This document shows positions 1 through 5,445 of a stretch of 5,608 bases of DNA, piece by piece. Numbering within the stretch: position 1 is the stretch's first letter; each line of letters opens with the position of its first letter. The DNA comes from Gemmatimonadota bacterium (lineage in GTDB: Bacteria; Gemmatimonadota; Gemmatimonadetes; Longimicrobiales; UBA6960): the NCBI GenBank assembly GCA_022564535.1, contig JADFLD010000161.1, positions 1 through 5,608 of the forward strand, read 5' to 3'. The translations under genes and the position numbers were made by a program. The notes below the pieces were generated by a model. The model worked only from the letters and a program-made list of their open reading frames with translations. It was not told where the DNA came from and searched no databases.

Positions 1-58
1 TCGACCGCCCGCGACGGGGCGGGCCGAAACGGTCGGGCGCACGGTCGTAGCTACTCCA

Positions 59-95
59 AGAGGCCGCATCGCACAACTAGCGCGACGCGGCCTCT
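59..95 (-). terminator. Hairpin, probable HU transcript terminator
   Basis: The arms 59-67 and 87-95 are a perfect 9-bp inverted repeat. The stem continues inward (69-72 with 82-85) after one A/C mismatch at 68/86. In RNA made from the minus strand that mismatch becomes a G-U pair, giving a continuous 14-bp stem with a 9-nt loop. This favours a role in the HU transcript, whose stop lies about 87 bp upstream of it. Only two U residues follow the stem on the minus strand, so it is not a textbook intrinsic terminator. It could also serve a plus-strand gene entering from the left edge. Confidence 0.5.
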
Positions 96-111
96 CTTCA
101 GCTTCACGGGA

Positions 112-140
112 CGTGAGGGCCACAAGCCAGGCCCCTCACG
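112..140 (-). terminator. Second hairpin downstream of HU
   Basis: Positions 112-121 pair with 130-140, forming a 10-bp GC-rich stem with one bulged base (132) and an 8-nt loop (122-129). It lies 42 bp past the HU stop on the minus strand and just before the hairpin at 59-95, so the HU message appears to end in two tandem structures. There is no U tract. It may act as a 3'-end stabiliser or a weak terminator; the role is inferred from position and structure only. Confidence 0.4.
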
Positions 141-181
141 AGGGTGACGCGCGACCGTCCCCCTTACGATCTACTTCGAGC

Positions 182-466
182 CTACTGAATCGCGTCCTTC
201 AGACCCTTACCAGCCCGGAACGCAGGCGTGTAGGTCGCGCGAATCTGGATGGTCTCACCCGTACGGGGGTTGCGACCCTGGCGTGCCTTGCGGTACTTCG
301 ACTCGAACGTGCCGAAACCGGTGATCTGAACGCGCTTACGCTCCTTGAGGGCGACGGCGATGATCCCACCGGCGGGCGCGAACAGCGCGTCAATCGCACG
401 GGCGGCGTCGGCCTTTGTCATGTCGGTGGAGTTGGCGAGGGCGTCCACGAGATCGGACTTGTTCAT
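182..466 (-). CDS. HU family DNA-binding protein
   Basis: This 94-residue histone-like nucleoid protein should bind and bend DNA as a dimer and help compact the chromosome. The whole family pattern is visible: N-terminal MNKSDLVDAL, the GFGTF turn at residues 50-54, the DNA-contacting arm with RNPRTG at 65-70 (the arm proline that intercalates in HU/IHF is P67), and the C-terminal PAFRAGKGLKD at 81-91. Bacterial HU is usually about 90 residues. Compared with E. coli HU-alpha, this protein has four extra residues around 30-36 (APAGG region), in or after helix 2, and the rest is collinear. The start is supported by AGGAG seven bases upstream. A sigma70-like promoter lies about 150 bp upstream and two hairpins lie downstream, so it is probably a single-gene unit. 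Whether it forms homodimers or pairs with another HU/IHF subunit cannot be told, so no gene symbol is given. Confidence 0.97.
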   Translation of the reverse strand: MNKSDLVDALANSTDMTKADAARAIDALFAPAGGIIAVALKERKRVQITGFGTFESKYRKARQGRNPRTGETIQIRATYTPAFRAGKGLKDAIQ

Positions 467-473
467 CTGGCGG

Positions 474-478
474 CTCCT
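474..478 (-). promoter_or_regulatory. Ribosome binding site of the HU gene
   Basis: On the minus strand AGGAG stands seven bases before the ATG at 466-464, at normal Shine-Dalgarno spacing. It fixes the HU start. Confidence 0.8.
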
Positions 479-555
479 ATGAGACTGGGTAAGGTTGGGT
501 CGCGGCCGGAGCCGCTCTGAAGTGCAGCCCCGGCGCGGTCTCCGAAGAGGTGCCG

Positions 556-587
556 AACACTCGAAACCCCGTGTGAAATCAAGTGTT
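556..587. repeat. Imperfect inverted repeat in the HU leader
   Basis: The arms AACACTCGA (556-564) and TCAAGTGTT (579-587) match as inverted repeats at 8 of 9 positions across a 14-nt spacer. They lie between the candidate HU transcription start (about 609) and the HU ribosome binding site, so they would be within the 5' leader. The element could be a protein binding site or a leader hairpin. The function is unknown and chance is possible. Confidence 0.3.
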
Positions 588-600
588 TCCGGGCCCTGCG

Positions 601-613
601 GTCATATGATGAC
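601..613. promoter_or_regulatory. Small palindrome at the predicted HU transcription start
   Basis: GTCAT-ATG-ATGAC is an inverted repeat with 5-bp arms that contains the perfect 8-bp palindrome TCATATGA (602-609). It overlaps the transcription start predicted from the promoter at 616-644, which is where a repressor would sit. The arms are short, so this is a weak candidate operator. Confidence 0.25.
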
Positions 614-615
614 CT

Positions 616-644
616 ACGGTACGCGCCGATTCTCGGGACGTCAA
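616..644 (-). promoter_or_regulatory. Candidate sigma70-type promoter for HU
   Basis: On the minus strand a -35 box TTGACG (644-639, five of six consensus bases) is followed after exactly 17 bp by TACCGT (621-616, three of six). This predicts transcription starting near 609 and a leader of about 140 nt before the HU start codon. It is the best promoter match in the intergenic stretch. The -10 box is weak, and promoter rules in this lineage may differ from E. coli. Confidence 0.45.
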
Positions 645-704
645 GGGAAAGGTGGCTGAAAATCCGCGTACTTGCTGGACATTCTAGATTCGCACCCTAT
701 GCGC

Positions 705-740
705 AGAGCCCCCGGCGACCCGTGGGTCACCGAGGGCTCT
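705..740 (-). terminator. Strong hairpin ending the small membrane protein transcript
   Basis: Positions 705-720 pair with 725-740 around a 4-nt loop. Read as plus-strand RNA the stem has two C/A mismatches (712/733 and 716/729). Read as minus-strand RNA both become G-U pairs, giving an unbroken 16-bp stem. This points to use in the minus-strand message, whose stop codon lies 27 bp upstream. No U tract follows, so it may be a Rho-assisted stop or a 3'-end stabiliser rather than a classic intrinsic terminator. Confidence 0.6.
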
Positions 741-767
741 CAGAAAGGCGCTCGCAAGAGCTCGACG

Positions 768-965
768 TCAGTCCTCATCCTCCGACTTCCTCTTCCGGAT
801 CATCGAGTAGACGAAGAAAATCACGGCGGCGATCAACGCGAACTTCACCGTCATCGCCAGCAGCCCGAAAATGAGCCCGAGCAAAGGAAAAAGAAGAGTC
901 GCAAACAGCTTGAAAAGCACCACGCCAGAAATGCCGACGACGGTGAGTTTGACGAGCGATTTCAT
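768..965 (-). CDS. Small inner-membrane protein of unknown function
   Basis: This 65-residue protein belongs to no family I recognise. Almost all of it is hydrophobic: residues about 8-38 and 41-56 would form two membrane-spanning helices separated by little more than a turn near K41. A short basic then acidic tail follows (RKRK then SEDED at the C terminus). The basic stretch next to the last helix suggests the tail faces the cytoplasm. The ATG at 965-963 is preceded by a very good Shine-Dalgarno sequence (GGAGGA, 5 bp spacing), and a strong hairpin follows the stop; both support a real gene despite its size. It starts 70 bp after the DUF5916 gene on the same strand and could share that transcript. 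No catalytic motif is visible, so the function is unknown; small stress or envelope proteins often look like this. Confidence 0.8.
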   Translation of the reverse strand: MKSLVKLTVVGISGVVLFKLFATLLFPLLGLIFGLLAMTVKFALIAAVIFFVYSMIRKRKSEDED

Positions 966-970
966 GGGGT

Positions 971-976
971 TCCTCC
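971..976 (-). promoter_or_regulatory. Strong ribosome binding site of the small membrane protein
   Basis: GGAGGA on the minus strand lies five bases before the ATG at 965-963. It is the best Shine-Dalgarno match in the window and the main evidence that this short frame is translated. Confidence 0.8.
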
Positions 977-1035
977 GAGACGGTTTGCCTACCTGAAGAT
1001 CCTTACGGCATGCAAAGCGGCGGGGTTTCGTGGCG

Positions 1036-3432
1036 CTACATGCGGAACCGATAGCTCAGCTTGATGAAGAGACCGTCGGCGGTCGGTCGAATGTTCTTGA
1101 AGCCGAAGGCCGAACCATCCTCCATCTGCCGCGTGTAGCCCAAGTAGAATACGGTACCCGGCGACGGCTCGTAGGCGACCAGGCCCTCGACACGAAAGTC
1201 GTGTCCCTCCGACCCAGCCCGTTCGTCACAGACCGCGTCGGTGCAAACGTACAGGGGTAGCCCGGTGCCCGGATCCATGAGCGACGCGCTTTCCTGTGAC
1301 CCGTACTCGAAGATTCCACGCAACCGGAGCGAGCGGGAGAATTGATACTGGGCCCGGATGCGCGGGATGATCGCGTTCGAGTGCTCGACGCCGTCACGGA
1401 GTCGCACCAGACGACTCTGCGTCAGGCCGATCTCGGCGAGTAACGCACGCGTCGGGTACAGATTGAGCGTCATCCGAGTCGAATACGACCTGGCCGGCTC
1501 GACCGCGACCCCGAAGCGCCGATCGAAGATCGGGGACTCCTTGACGGAGTACATGACGTTTCCGCGGACCCGCTCCCACCTGTTCACCCACATCGAGACC
1601 GTGATCCCGTTGAGTCCTTCGAAGAGACCTTGGTCGGGGCGGAACGCCTCGTACGAACCGTCGGGCTGTTCGACGAAGAGTCCCTCGTACTGCTCCGGCT
1701 GATACTCGAACATGTCGCGTTGGACGTTGCCCCAAAATGTGATATTGCTCTTGAAGCCGACGCGCCACCCCATCTGGAGCTGGCCTTCCTCGAGCCCGCC
1801 CCCATTCCAGAACGCGTCGTGGTCCCAGTATCCCTTGACCTCGATGGACGGGTTGACCTCCTCGATCAGACTGCCGCGCTTGCCGAACCAGGTGTAGGAG
1901 GTCCGTGAATTGAATTGAGTGGTCCCGATCCTCTGAAAGAATCCGCTCCCTGGCTCGAAGTCAGCCTGCGTGTCCTCGAAGTCGGCGTTGAAGGAGAAGG
2001 TCCGCCCCGCCCGTTCGATCCGCGCCGAAGCCATGGTCCCGTCGACGCGTGCCGTCAGGCCCGAGTTGTTGGTGTAGCTCTGCGCGCCCATCAACGTGAA
2101 CGTGTAACGGCCCGCCACCTGAATGCGCGCGTCCACGCCCGCGACCCGATTGAAGTCCGCCGCGCTGATGGTCCGGTCCGTGTAGACCGCGCCGATCGTG
2201 GACGACGCACCGAGGTCGCCGCGCAAGCGCACGAGATTCACGTACGTATTCGGCGCCTCGGCGTCGAAGGTCTCGTCGATGGCACCGAGGTAACCGAGAC
2301 TCAGCCCACCGACCTTGCCCGTCAGTTTCCCGCCCGCGATCGGGTTGACGATGGTGCGGGTGTACACGAGCTGCTTGGGCATCCCGAAGATCTCTGTCCC
2401 CTCCAGGAAGAACGGACGTTTCTCGGGAAAAAAGAGCGCAAAGCGCTCATTGACCTGAATCTGCCCGGCGTCGGCCTCGACCTGGCTGAAGTCAGGGTTG
2501 TACGTCGCGTCGAGCATGAGATTGGATGTCACACCATACGCCGCGTTGAAGCCGAACTCACCGGTCGGGTCATCGTGCCCGAAGTTGCCGAGATCGTCCA
2601 CCGAACCGTTGCGCGATCCGGTCAGCACCGGGTTGAGCTCCATGAAGAGACCCATGTCCAGGTTCAGAAGGCCCGTAAGCTTCCCAGCCTGAGTCAGCTT
2701 GTTCGCGACGTTTCCGGTGATCGGCGCCCACGAGCTCTCGTAACCGTTGCGCTGAATCTTGCGTTCGATCTGGAGCCCCCACGACTGCTCTTCCAACTCG
2801 GGAAAGCGCAGGCTCTTGAACGGGATACGGATCTCGGCCTCGTATCCCCACTCCGTAATCCGAGCGTCGGAATCCCACAGGAAGTCGGGACTCTGATCGA
2901 TAGGTGATCCGAAATGCCCGCGGCCACGGCGACCAGTGCCCCCACCGGTCTCGTTCCACAGTCCGTCGTGCTGCACGCCGAGCGGATTGACCGTGAACAC
3001 GTATGCGCGCCGTTGATCGTCGAAGGTGTCGAGGATGAATCGCACGTAGTCGTCTGTGCGGCCGTAGCTGTCGCGCTCGGCCATCGTCGCGCGAATTGCG
3101 GCCGGATCGTCGTCGTACGCCTTGACCGCAAAGTAGATCGCGTCCGCGTCGACAAGCACCAGGACCTCGGTCCGCTGCGACGCCGGCGTACCCTCAATGG
3201 GCTTGAACTGAGTGAAGCCGTCGAGCAGCGCAGCCTGGGCCCACGCCGCATCGTCGATACGCCCGTCGATATCGATGTTCGCCGACTCGACGGCGGGTGT
3301 CGCGATCTCGATTTCGGCGAACGTACCACGGTAGCGATCCGCCACCGGGCCCACCGGACTTTCCAGGACACCCGGGGCGAGGAGGGACGCCGCCGCCGCT
3401 ACTTGCGCGAGTTGAAAGAGAGCTTGGATCAT
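1036..3432 (-). CDS. DUF5916 outer-membrane beta-barrel protein with N-terminal CBM9-like domain
   Basis: This 798-residue protein is predicted to be secreted to the outer membrane. Residues 1 to about 24 are hydrophobic and Ala-rich, like a signal peptide. Residues about 50-240 resemble the CBM9/DOMON-like sandwich that usually precedes DUF5916 (IDGRIDDAAWAQA at 55-67; FTVNPLGVQHDGLWN at 146-160). The rest is a DUF5916 barrel with the family hallmark at about 312-345 (NPDFSQVEAD, then LFFPEKRPFFLEG), many alternating amphipathic strands, and a C terminus YRFRM typical of barrel proteins. Two cysteines, C730 and C735, lie in what is probably a surface loop and could form a disulfide. The family is thought to bind or pass polysaccharide-like or other organic substrates, but its true substrate is not established. 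An in-frame stop directly before the ATG rules out a longer start. There is no clear Shine-Dalgarno sequence, and the signal peptide lacks the usual basic residues near its N terminus. Confidence 0.92.
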   Translation of the reverse strand: MIQALFQLAQVAAAASLLAPGVLESPVGPVADRYRGTFAEIEIATPAVESANIDIDGRIDDAAWAQAALLDGFTQFKPIEGTPASQRTEVLVLVDADAIYFAVKAYDDDPAAIRATMAERDSYGRTDDYVRFILDTFDDQRRAYVFTVNPLGVQHDGLWNETGGGTGRRGRGHFGSPIDQSPDFLWDSDARITEWGYEAEIRIPFKSLRFPELEEQSWGLQIERKIQRNGYESSWAPITGNVANKLTQAGKLTGLLNLDMGLFMELNPVLTGSRNGSVDDLGNFGHDDPTGEFGFNAAYGVTSNLMLDATYNPDFSQVEADAGQIQVNERFALFFPEKRPFFLEGTEIFGMPKQLVYTRTIVNPIAGGKLTGKVGGLSLGYLGAIDETFDAEAPNTYVNLVRLRGDLGASSTIGAVYTDRTISAADFNRVAGVDARIQVAGRYTFTLMGAQSYTNNSGLTARVDGTMASARIERAGRTFSFNADFEDTQADFEPGSGFFQRIGTTQFNSRTSYTWFGKRGSLIEEVNPSIEVKGYWDHDAFWNGGGLEEGQLQMGWRVGFKSNITFWGNVQRDMFEYQPEQYEGLFVEQPDGSYEAFRPDQGLFEGLNGITVSMWVNRWERVRGNVMYSVKESPIFDRRFGVAVEPARSYSTRMTLNLYPTRALLAEIGLTQSRLVRLRDGVEHSNAIIPRIRAQYQFSRSLRLRGIFEYGSQESASLMDPGTGLPLYVCTDAVCDERAGSEGHDFRVEGLVAYEPSPGTVFYLGYTRQMEDGSAFGFKNIRPTADGLFIKLSYRFRM
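2428..2448 (-). terminator. Intrinsic-terminator-like hairpin inside the DUF5916 gene
   Basis: On the minus strand GAGCGC, a TTT loop and GCGCTC (2448-2434) are followed immediately by six T residues (2433-2428). This is the shape of an intrinsic terminator, with a short 6-bp GC-rich stem. It lies within codons for residues about 329-336 (ERFALFFP), inside the conserved family motif. It could cause partial premature termination, or could be a by-product of the protein sequence. The stem is shorter than in most efficient terminators. Confidence 0.35.
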
Positions 3433-3490
3433 CTATGTGGTTACGACTCATTGCGAGCAAAGGCTGGGCCCGCAATACCGTCGCGAGTCC

Positions 3491-3520
3491 AGCCATGTAA
3501 TATAGTTTCGTCTCATGGCT
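3491..3520. repeat. 7-bp inverted repeat across the DUF5916 promoter region
   Basis: AGCCATG (3491-3497) and CATGGCT (3514-3520) are perfect inverted arms separated by 16 bp that include the most AT-rich stretch of the intergenic region. The element overlaps the candidate -10 and spacer of the DUF5916 promoter, so a dimeric regulator bound here would block transcription. It may be a regulator site; no regulator gene is present to link it to. Confidence 0.35.
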
Positions 3521-3525
3521 GACAC
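3497..3525 (-). promoter_or_regulatory. Candidate promoter for the DUF5916 gene
   Basis: On the minus strand GTGTCA (3525-3520) and TATTAC (3502-3497) are separated by 17 bp, each matching four of six sigma70 consensus bases. The predicted start near 3490 gives a leader of about 58 nt. The AT-rich patch (TAATATAG on the plus strand, 3498-3505) stands out in a GC-rich region, which helps the case. Confidence 0.35.
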
Positions 3526-3543
3526 CCCAACGAGGGCCACTGC

Positions 3544-3559
3544 TGAGAACGCGTTCTCA
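3544..3559. promoter_or_regulatory. Perfect 16-bp palindrome, candidate operator
   Basis: TGAGAACGCGTTCTCA is identical to its own reverse complement over all 16 bases, with no spacer. It lies between the two divergent genes, 111 bp before the DUF5916 start and 66 bp before the nudC start. Its CG-centred symmetry with flanking AAC/GTT resembles operators of LacI/GalR-type regulators, which often control sugar uptake genes, but the likeness is by eye. It overlaps a weak candidate -35 box for nudC and lies 18 bp upstream of the candidate DUF5916 -35 box. Confidence 0.5.
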
Positions 3560-3582
3560 TGACGAGTCCACAACGGTACACG
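3554..3582 (+). promoter_or_regulatory. Weak candidate promoter for nudC
   Basis: TTCTCA (3554-3559) and TACACG (3577-3582) have 17-bp spacing and match four and three of six sigma70 consensus bases. The -35 box is the right arm of the palindrome at 3544-3559. The match is poor and is listed only because it is the best plus-strand candidate in front of nudC. Confidence 0.2.
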
Positions 3583-3625
3583 GACAGCCACATGCGCGGC
3601 GTCCTCGAGGCGGAAGCGCCCCTGA

Positions 3626-4423
3626 ATGAGTGACAGGAGTTGGGCGATCGCCTTCGTGGGATCCCAAGTTCTCCTCCGACAGACGTCTGGGGGTCTTCGG
3701 CTCCCCGCGCACGACGAGTTGCACAGGGATGTGGGAAGCCGTCGGCTCGAGGCGGCGGCGGTGCCCACGCAGATCTCCAGGAGCGGGGGACGTTCGCTCT
3801 TCACCTTCGCCCTCGCCGACGACTTCGCCGCACCCGACGGATACAGGCTCGAGGGGCTGAGGGATGCGTATCATGGCCTGAGCCGGGAGGAATTCCGGGC
3901 CGCGGGCACGGCGAGGCAAAAAGTGGTCTGGCATGCAACGCATCGGTTCTGCTCACGTTGCGGAGCGGCGAACGAGCTTCACGAGCACCACGAGGCCATG
4001 GCCTGCCCCGCGTGCGGGCAGCTCCACTTCGCTCGGGTTGCGCCGGCGGTCATCGTACTCGTGCGGCGGGGCCGTGAGGCACTCCTCGGCCGATCGCCAC
4101 GCTTCAGGGAGGGCGTGTATTCGACGCTCGCCGGCTTCGTGGAGCCGGGCGAGACACTCGAGGAATGTGTACACCGCGAGATCCTGGAGGAGGTCGGCGT
4201 TCTGGTTACGAACCTCCGTTACTTCGGAAGCCAACCGCACCCGTTTCCAAACTCGCTGATGATCGGGTTCACGGCCGATTGGCTCTCGGGTGAGGTCCGC
4301 GCCGATCCGACCGAGATCGAGGACGCCCGATGGTTCACGCGGGATGACTTGCCGGATTTGCCGCATGAGATGTCGATCGCACGCGCGCTCATTGAGGACT
4401 TCCGGGCCCGAACGGCCGAGTAG
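3626..4423 (+). CDS. nudC: NADH pyrophosphatase / NAD-RNA decapping hydrolase (Nudix)
   Basis: This 265-residue enzyme (E. coli NudC has 257) is predicted to split NADH or NAD into NMN(H) and AMP in the cytoplasm; the family also removes NAD caps from RNA 5' ends. A less conserved N-terminal domain (1 to about 105) is followed by a four-cysteine zinc ribbon, C109/C112 and C127/C130, with the E. coli spacing. A complete Nudix box runs from G170 to V192, with metal-binding RE at 184-185 and EE at 188-189. The NudC-specific motif follows at 202-210 as SQPHPFPNS. The usual form is SQPWPFPxS, so a histidine replaces the tryptophan. The motif separates NudC from other Nudix hydrolases. An in-frame TGA directly precedes the ATG, so no longer start is possible; the Shine-Dalgarno match (GGAAG, nine bases upstream) is weak. 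It is divergent from the DUF5916 gene and is followed by the PorV-like gene on the same strand. Confidence 0.95.
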   Translation: MSDRSWAIAFVGSQVLLRQTSGGLRLPAHDELHRDVGSRRLEAAAVPTQISRSGGRSLFTFALADDFAAPDGYRLEGLRDAYHGLSREEFRAAGTARQKVVWHATHRFCSRCGAANELHEHHEAMACPACGQLHFARVAPAVIVLVRRGREALLGRSPRFREGVYSTLAGFVEPGETLEECVHREILEEVGVLVTNLRYFGSQPHPFPNSLMIGFTADWLSGEVRADPTEIEDARWFTRDDLPDLPHEMSIARALIEDFRARTAE

Positions 4424-4515
4424 CCGCCCCCGGTCGTTTGTTGCGTGCCTATTGCCGGTCATCGCCCTCTCGACCGAGGTTGTGCGTTACTGCGCTCGCC
4501 TCCCAGGCCCATCCA

Positions 4516-5436
4516 ATGCGATCCAAGCCTCACCTCACAGCCGCGCTCATTCTCCTCGCGCCCGTGGCACTCTCGGCGCAAACCGGGGGCGTGTTGCCCA
4601 GGGTCACACAGCTGCCGGCCTCGACGCGTGCGATGGCTCTCGGCGATTCGTACATGATGGATGCGGGGCACGCCGACGCGATCTTCTATCATCCCGCCCT
4701 GCTCACGGGGGCGCGCGGCTTCGGGCTCGACGTCCAGCGATGGGGTGGGGAGAGCAGCTCGGCAGCAGTCTCGGGCGCGGTGCAATGGCTGGGGGGAGGA
4801 ATCGGCGTCGGGCTGAGGACACTCCAGTATGGCGCCATCGGCTCCGATGTCGCTGCGGCCCCTCCGGGCCAGGACGATCTCTTCGAGTTCGAGTCCGTAC
4901 CTGTTTCAGAGCGGGCGGCGACCCTCGGCTACGCCCATGAAATCCCATTTGACATCGACCTGGGAATCGGCGTGAACTTCATCGACGAACGCGTCGGAGC
5001 GTCACGCCACAGCGTCGTCCTCTTCGACGTCAGCGCCGTTCGCGAAATCGGGCCGGTCGTCGTAGGCGTGACGGTGCACGACCTCGGCGGCAAGCCGATT
5101 CTCGATACCGGAGCGAAGCCCTCGCGGGTCGTGATCGGCGCGGGGAACTACGGAAAACAGGTCGGCATCCTGGACATCGGCTACACCGCCACGGTGGGTT
5201 TCAGCGACGATAACGTGACGTACGGCGGCGGATTGGAGGTCGGCTATTGGCCCATCCGGGGCCGAACCTTCATCGCCCGGGTCGGATTCCAGGACGTCCC
5301 CGAAGGAAGCGACGCGAGCCCGCTCACAACGGGCCTCGCGTTCTGGGGAGACAACATCACCGTCGAGTGGGCGTTTCGGCCGTTCAGCACCGTCGACGAG
5401 GGCGGAACGCACCGGTTCGGCGTGAGGTTGCGATAG
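4516..5436 (+). CDS. PorV/PorQ-like outer-membrane beta-barrel protein
   Basis: This 306-residue protein has a clear signal peptide (residues 1-21, basic start MRSKPH, hydrophobic core, cleavage predicted after LSA). The mature N terminus carries the pattern of PorV/PorQ-type barrels: a Thr-Arg-Ala-Met-Ala-Leu-Gly-Asp stretch at 37-44 and DAIFYHPAL at 54-62, matching the family's short helix that plugs the barrel. Repeated strand-like segments follow to a C terminus ending HRFGVRLR. PorV is known in Bacteroidota as a shuttle of the type IX secretion system. Relatives occur widely in diderms without it, so the role here is unknown. An earlier in-frame TTG at 4438 would place a 26-residue extension before the signal peptide, so the ATG at 4516 is chosen despite a weak Shine-Dalgarno sequence (AGG, eight bases upstream). 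It begins 92 bp after nudC with no visible terminator between, and converges on the next gene. Confidence 0.8.
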   Translation: MRSKPHLTAALILLAPVALSAQTGGVLPRVTQLPASTRAMALGDSYMMDAGHADAIFYHPALLTGARGFGLDVQRWGGESSSAAVSGAVQWLGGGIGVGLRTLQYGAIGSDVAAAPPGQDDLFEFESVPVSERAATLGYAHEIPFDIDLGIGVNFIDERVGASRHSVVLFDVSAVREIGPVVVGVTVHDLGGKPILDTGAKPSRVVIGAGNYGKQVGILDIGYTATVGFSDDNVTYGGGLEVGYWPIRGRTFIARVGFQDVPEGSDASPLTTGLAFWGDNITVEWAFRPFSTVDEGGTHRFGVRLR

Positions 5437-5445
5437 GGCCACCCC

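Noticed and set aside
113..520. A 135-codon plus-strand frame over the HU gene
   Set aside because: It is a shadow of HU, which is supported by full-length family similarity and a good ribosome binding site.
1519..1533. Inverted repeat CCGATC-GAA-GATCGG inside the DUF5916 gene
   Set aside because: It has no T tract or other context, and a 6-bp repeat of this kind is expected by chance in a 5.6-kb GC-rich window.
1915..2907. A 330-codon open frame on the plus strand, antisense to the DUF5916 gene
   Set aside because: It lies wholly within a well-supported gene on the other strand. Its translation is rich in Arg, Val and Glu without family motifs, signal peptide or ribosome binding site. Long antisense frames are common in GC-rich genes.
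2914..3522. A 202-codon plus-strand frame antisense to the 5' part of the DUF5916 gene and its upstream region
   Set aside because: Same reasons: no recognisable motif, and it is a mirror of a real coding sequence.
4438..4515. Extended start (TTG at 4438) for the PorV-like gene
   Set aside because: It would put 26 polar, Arg-rich residues before an otherwise complete signal peptide that begins at the ATG at 4516.
4424..4515. Search for a terminator or promoter between nudC and the PorV-like gene
   Set aside because: Only 4- to 5-bp stems and no -35/-10 pair with sensible spacing could be found, so no feature is called.
4290..4940. A 216-codon plus-strand frame overlapping the ends of nudC and the PorV-like gene
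   Set aside because: It bridges two supported genes in another frame, is extremely Arg/Ser/Pro-rich and shows no domain.
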